DNA of 8,332 nt from Rhodobacteraceae bacterium UBA2553 (GTDB lineage: Bacteria > Pseudomonadota > Alphaproteobacteria > Rhodobacterales > Rhodobacteraceae), in NCBI GenBank assembly GCA_002340515.1, contig DDMF01000065.1, forward strand, positions 1 to 8,332, in the 5' to 3' direction. The position numbers were made by a program, and so were the translations under genes. Positions within the stretch are counted from its first letter, which is position 1. Each line of letters starts with the position of its first letter. Of this stretch, positions 6,347 to 8,332 are shown in pieces. The notes beneath the pieces were generated by a model. That model searched no databases. It was not told the origin of the DNA and saw only the letters and a program-made list of their open reading frames with translations.

Positions 6347-7219
6347 ATGAATAGGTCCAGTGTGAAACCCGAAAACTCTCCCCTAGACGCCGGGCTTTAT
6401 CTGGTGGCGACACCGATTGGCAACGCGCGCGACATTACGCTTAGGGCGTTGGATATCCTTGCTTCCGTGGATGTGATTGCGGCTGAAGACACAAGAACGG
6501 CCCGAAAACTCATGGATATTCATGGGGTGCCGGTGGCGGGGCGCAAGATGATCGCCTATCACGATCATTCGGGGCAAAATGGCCGCGATGGGATTTGTAA
6601 ACTGATCGCGGATGGGCGATCTGTTGCTTACGTGAGCGAGGCAGGAACCCCTTTGGTTGCTGATCCGGGCTATGCTTTGGCGCGCGATGTCTCGGCCATG
6701 GGCGAGGTGGTGACAGCGGCCCCCGGGGCGTCCGCTGTGCTGACCGCGCTGAGCCTATCTTCTCTGCCATCGGACCGGTTTATGTTTGCTGGATTCGCCC
6801 CGCCCGGCAAAGGCCAGCGAATAACTTGGCTTGAAGGGATCTTGGGTGTTGATGCAACGCTTGTGCTTTATGAAAGCCCCAAACGCATTAACCGGCTGTT
6901 AGCTGAGATATGTTCCCTTAATGCAGGAACCCGCCCCGCTGCGATGTGCCGAGAGCTGACCAAGCGATTCGAAGAAGTCATGCGCGGATCAGTGCAAGAG
7001 CTGGCAGAACAGCTGGAAGACCGCAGTGTGAAGGGCGAAATTGTATTGGTGATCGGCTATCAGGCGACCCAAATCTCTGAGGACACAATGGACGACGCAC
7101 TTAGAAAAGCGATGTTGGACATGTCTAAAAAAGATGCGGTGGCTTTTGTGGCTGAAGCTTTGGGTATGCCCCGCCGAAAGGTGTATCAGGCGGCCTTGGA
7201 ATTGGAGAAAGACCCATGA
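6347..7219 (+). CDS. rsmI: 16S rRNA (cytidine1402-2'-O)-methyltransferase
   Basis: RsmI uses S-adenosylmethionine to methylate the 2'-O of C1402 in 16S rRNA, tuning decoding in the ribosomal P site. The 290-residue protein has the tetrapyrrole-methylase (MraW-unrelated, class III) fold: LYLVATPIGNARDITLRAL (17-35), AEDTR (46-50), SEAGTPLVADPGY (97-109), PGASA (126-130), FAGFAPPGKGQR (147-158), YESPKRI (175-181) and RELTKRFEE (202-210). The third motif normally reads SDAGTP; here position 98 is Glu. The open frame extends to 6056, but that part lies opposite the lipoprotein gene and is not family-like. ATG 6347 has no Shine-Dalgarno and sits 10 nt after a TATAAT, so it may be read leaderless. 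GTG 6362 with AGG 6 nt upstream is an alternative that removes five residues. The stop overlaps the yraN start (ATGA). Confidence 0.96.
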   Translation: MNRSSVKPENSPLDAGLYLVATPIGNARDITLRALDILASVDVIAAEDTRTARKLMDIHGVPVAGRKMIAYHDHSGQNGRDGICKLIADGRSVAYVSEAGTPLVADPGYALARDVSAMGEVVTAAPGASAVLTALSLSSLPSDRFMFAGFAPPGKGQRITWLEGILGVDATLVLYESPKRINRLLAEICSLNAGTRPAAMCRELTKRFEEVMRGSVQELAEQLEDRSVKGEIVLVIGYQATQISEDTMDDALRKAMLDMSKKDAVAFVAEALGMPRRKVYQAALELEKDP

Positions 7220-7572
7220 CGGGACTGACGTCTTACCTTGCAGGCCTTGCGGCAGAAGAGTCCGTTGAGGCAGAGTATCACCGGAATGGGCATGACATTG
7301 CGGCACGCAGGTGGCGCGGCAGCCGGGGTGAAATTGATATCGTCGCCAAAGATGGCGATGGCTTCATTTTTGTTGAGGTCAAGAAATCCCGAAGCTTTGC
7401 ACGCGCTGCTGAACGTGTATCGCGTCAACAAATGCACCGCATTTTCGGCGCTGCCAGCGAATTTATGGCCAACCAGCCCAAGGGGCTTTTGACACCAGCT
7501 CGGTTCGATGTCGCACTTGTGAACGCCTTGGGGGAGCGAAAAATCATCAAGAACGCCTTCGCCCACTGCTAG
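7216..7572 (+). CDS. yraN: YraN family protein (UPF0102), nuclease-like fold
   Basis: A 118-residue protein of the widely conserved UPF0102/YraN family. The core motif is GSRGEIDIVAKDGDGFIFVEVKKSR (35-59), with E39, D41, E54 and K56 placed like the catalytic residues of PD-(D/E)xK nucleases. N-terminal helices with a conserved Glu (E14/E15/E18 region) fit resolvase-like members. Nuclease activity is a prediction from fold; the biological role is not established. The ATG overlaps the rsmI stop by ATGA, so it is almost certainly co-translated with rsmI, an association seen in many proteobacteria. The usual family length is about 110-130 residues, so it appears complete. Confidence 0.93.
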   Translation: MTGLTSYLAGLAAEESVEAEYHRNGHDIAARRWRGSRGEIDIVAKDGDGFIFVEVKKSRSFARAAERVSRQQMHRIFGAASEFMANQPKGLLTPARFDVALVNALGERKIIKNAFAHC

Positions 7573-7624
7573 CCCCATTGCGCTCGGCCCCTTCGTGTTC
7601 CATGTAAGTAGGACCGAACTTGAG

Positions 7625-7636
7625 CCTGCGCAGGAG
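7625..7636 (+). promoter_or_regulatory. gshB ribosome binding site within a 10-bp palindrome
   Basis: AGGAG (7632-7636) stands 6 nt before the gshB ATG and fixes that start. Its first three bases are also the right arm of the perfect palindrome CCTGCGCAGG (7625-7634). As RNA only a very short hairpin could form; as DNA it could be a protein site. The rest of the 70-bp yraN-gshB gap shows no convincing promoter or terminator. Confidence 0.5.
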
Positions 7637-7642
7637 CTTAGC

Positions 7643-8332
7643 ATGTCGTTGAAAGTCGCCTTTCAAATGGACCCCATCGAACGGGTCAATATTGATGCAG
7701 ACAGTAGCTTTCGCATTGCGGAAGAAGCCCAGAAACGTGGGCATGAGCTGTTTGTTTATTCCCCCGATCATCTGAGTTTTCGCGAGGGTAAAGTGATGGC
7801 GCGCGGCCATCGCGTTACCTTGCGCCGCGAATATGGCAATCACGTCACGATGGGCGAAGTTGTAGACATTGATTTGGCCGATTGGGATGTTGTCTGGCTG
7901 CGCCAAGATCCACCGTTTGATATGGGGTACATCACCTCGACCCATCTTTTGGACATGGTCCATCCCGATACTTTGGTGGTGAATGATCCGTTTTGGGTGC
8001 GCAACTATCCGGAAAAACTGTTGGTCCTGCAATTCCCGGATCTGACGCCACCCACGATGATTGCACGTGATTTTGACACGTTGAAAAGTTTCAAAGACGC
8101 CCATGGCGACATCATCCTCAAGCCACTTTATGGCAATGGTGGTGCAGGTGTCTTCCGGCTGGATGGCAATGATCGCAACCTCGCCTCGCTGCATGAGCTG
8201 TTTGTGGGGATCAACAACGAGCCGCTGATTGCGCAAAAATTCCTGCCCGATGTTTCAAACGGCGACAAGCGGATCATTTTGGTCGACGGCGAACCGGTGG
8301 GCGCAATCAACCGCGTACCCGCCGCCGGTGAA
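7643..8332 (+). CDS. gshB: Glutathione synthetase, 5' part (cut by window end)
   Basis: ATP-grasp enzyme that joins gamma-glutamylcysteine and glycine with ATP to make glutathione in the cytosol. The first 230 residues are present with no stop; E. coli GshB has 316, so roughly the last quarter lies outside. Visible: N-terminal domain KVAFQMDPIERVNIDADSSF (4-23), substrate-domain LRQDPPFDMGYI (86-97), DLTPPTMIAR (133-142), then the ATP-grasp part with ILKPLYGNGGAGVFRL (158-173; K160 and the glycine loop), IAQKFLPDVSNGDKRIILVDGEPVGA (196-221) and RVPAAGE (224-230) at the window edge. The start is well supported by AGGAG 6 nt upstream. The gap of 70 nt after yraN without a clear terminator suggests the same transcript as rsmI-yraN. 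The long opposite-strand frame over this gene is a shadow. Confidence 0.97.
   Translation, partial: MSLKVAFQMDPIERVNIDADSSFRIAEEAQKRGHELFVYSPDHLSFREGKVMARGHRVTLRREYGNHVTMGEVVDIDLADWDVVWLRQDPPFDMGYITSTHLLDMVHPDTLVVNDPFWVRNYPEKLLVLQFPDLTPPTMIARDFDTLKSFKDAHGDIILKPLYGNGGAGVFRLDGNDRNLASLHELFVGINNEPLIAQKFLPDVSNGDKRIILVDGEPVGAINRVPAAGE

Noticed and set aside
7573..7642. Possible gshB promoter (TTGCGC at 7578 with TGTAAG downstream)
   Set aside because: The -10 candidate matches only 4 of 6 and needs a 19-bp spacer, so it is too weak to claim.
7547..8236. Minus-strand open frame opposite gshB (229 codons)
   Set aside because: It is antisense to a well-supported glutathione synthetase with a good ribosome binding site and shows no family motifs.

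Overview
The window looks like chromosomal housekeeping DNA from an alphaproteobacterium, most likely Rhodobacterales/Roseobacter-like. I infer this from protein character, the moderately high GC of the core genes, and a gene order I recall as common in that group: PBP-activator lipoprotein divergent from rsmI-yraN-gshB, and glnD followed by murJ. No mobile element, CRISPR array, tRNA or rRNA is visible.

Layout. On the minus strand from about 6276 down to 781, three tightly packed genes encode a LpoA/LppC-like periplasmic-binding-fold lipoprotein, GlnD (PII uridylyltransferase/uridylyl-removing enzyme) and MurJ (lipid II flippase). The start of glnD lies inside the 3' end of the lipoprotein gene. 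The glnD stop and murJ start share one base (TAATG). The set therefore looks like one transcription and translation unit combining envelope synthesis with nitrogen sensing. On the plus strand from 6347, rsmI (16S rRNA C1402 2'-O-methyltransferase), yraN (UPF0102, nuclease-like fold) and gshB (glutathione synthetase, cut by the window end) form a second unit. rsmI and yraN overlap by ATGA. The two units diverge from a 70-bp spacer holding AT-rich -10-like hexamers on both strands, a small palindrome and a hairpin.

At the left end, downstream of murJ on the same strand, is a self-contained cassette: a consensus-like promoter (TTGACA-N17-TACAAT), a leader of about 87 nt that can fold into two nested 8-bp helices covering the Shine-Dalgarno sequence, a gene for a small RibD-C/dihydrofolate-reductase-fold protein, and a strong terminator-like hairpin. 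This cassette looks AT-richer than murJ and has its own transcription signals, so it may be a later insertion next to murJ.

I see no clearly new multi-gene system. The most interesting signal is the structured leader of the DHFR-fold gene. Next come the compact divergent promoter region and the embedded glnD start.
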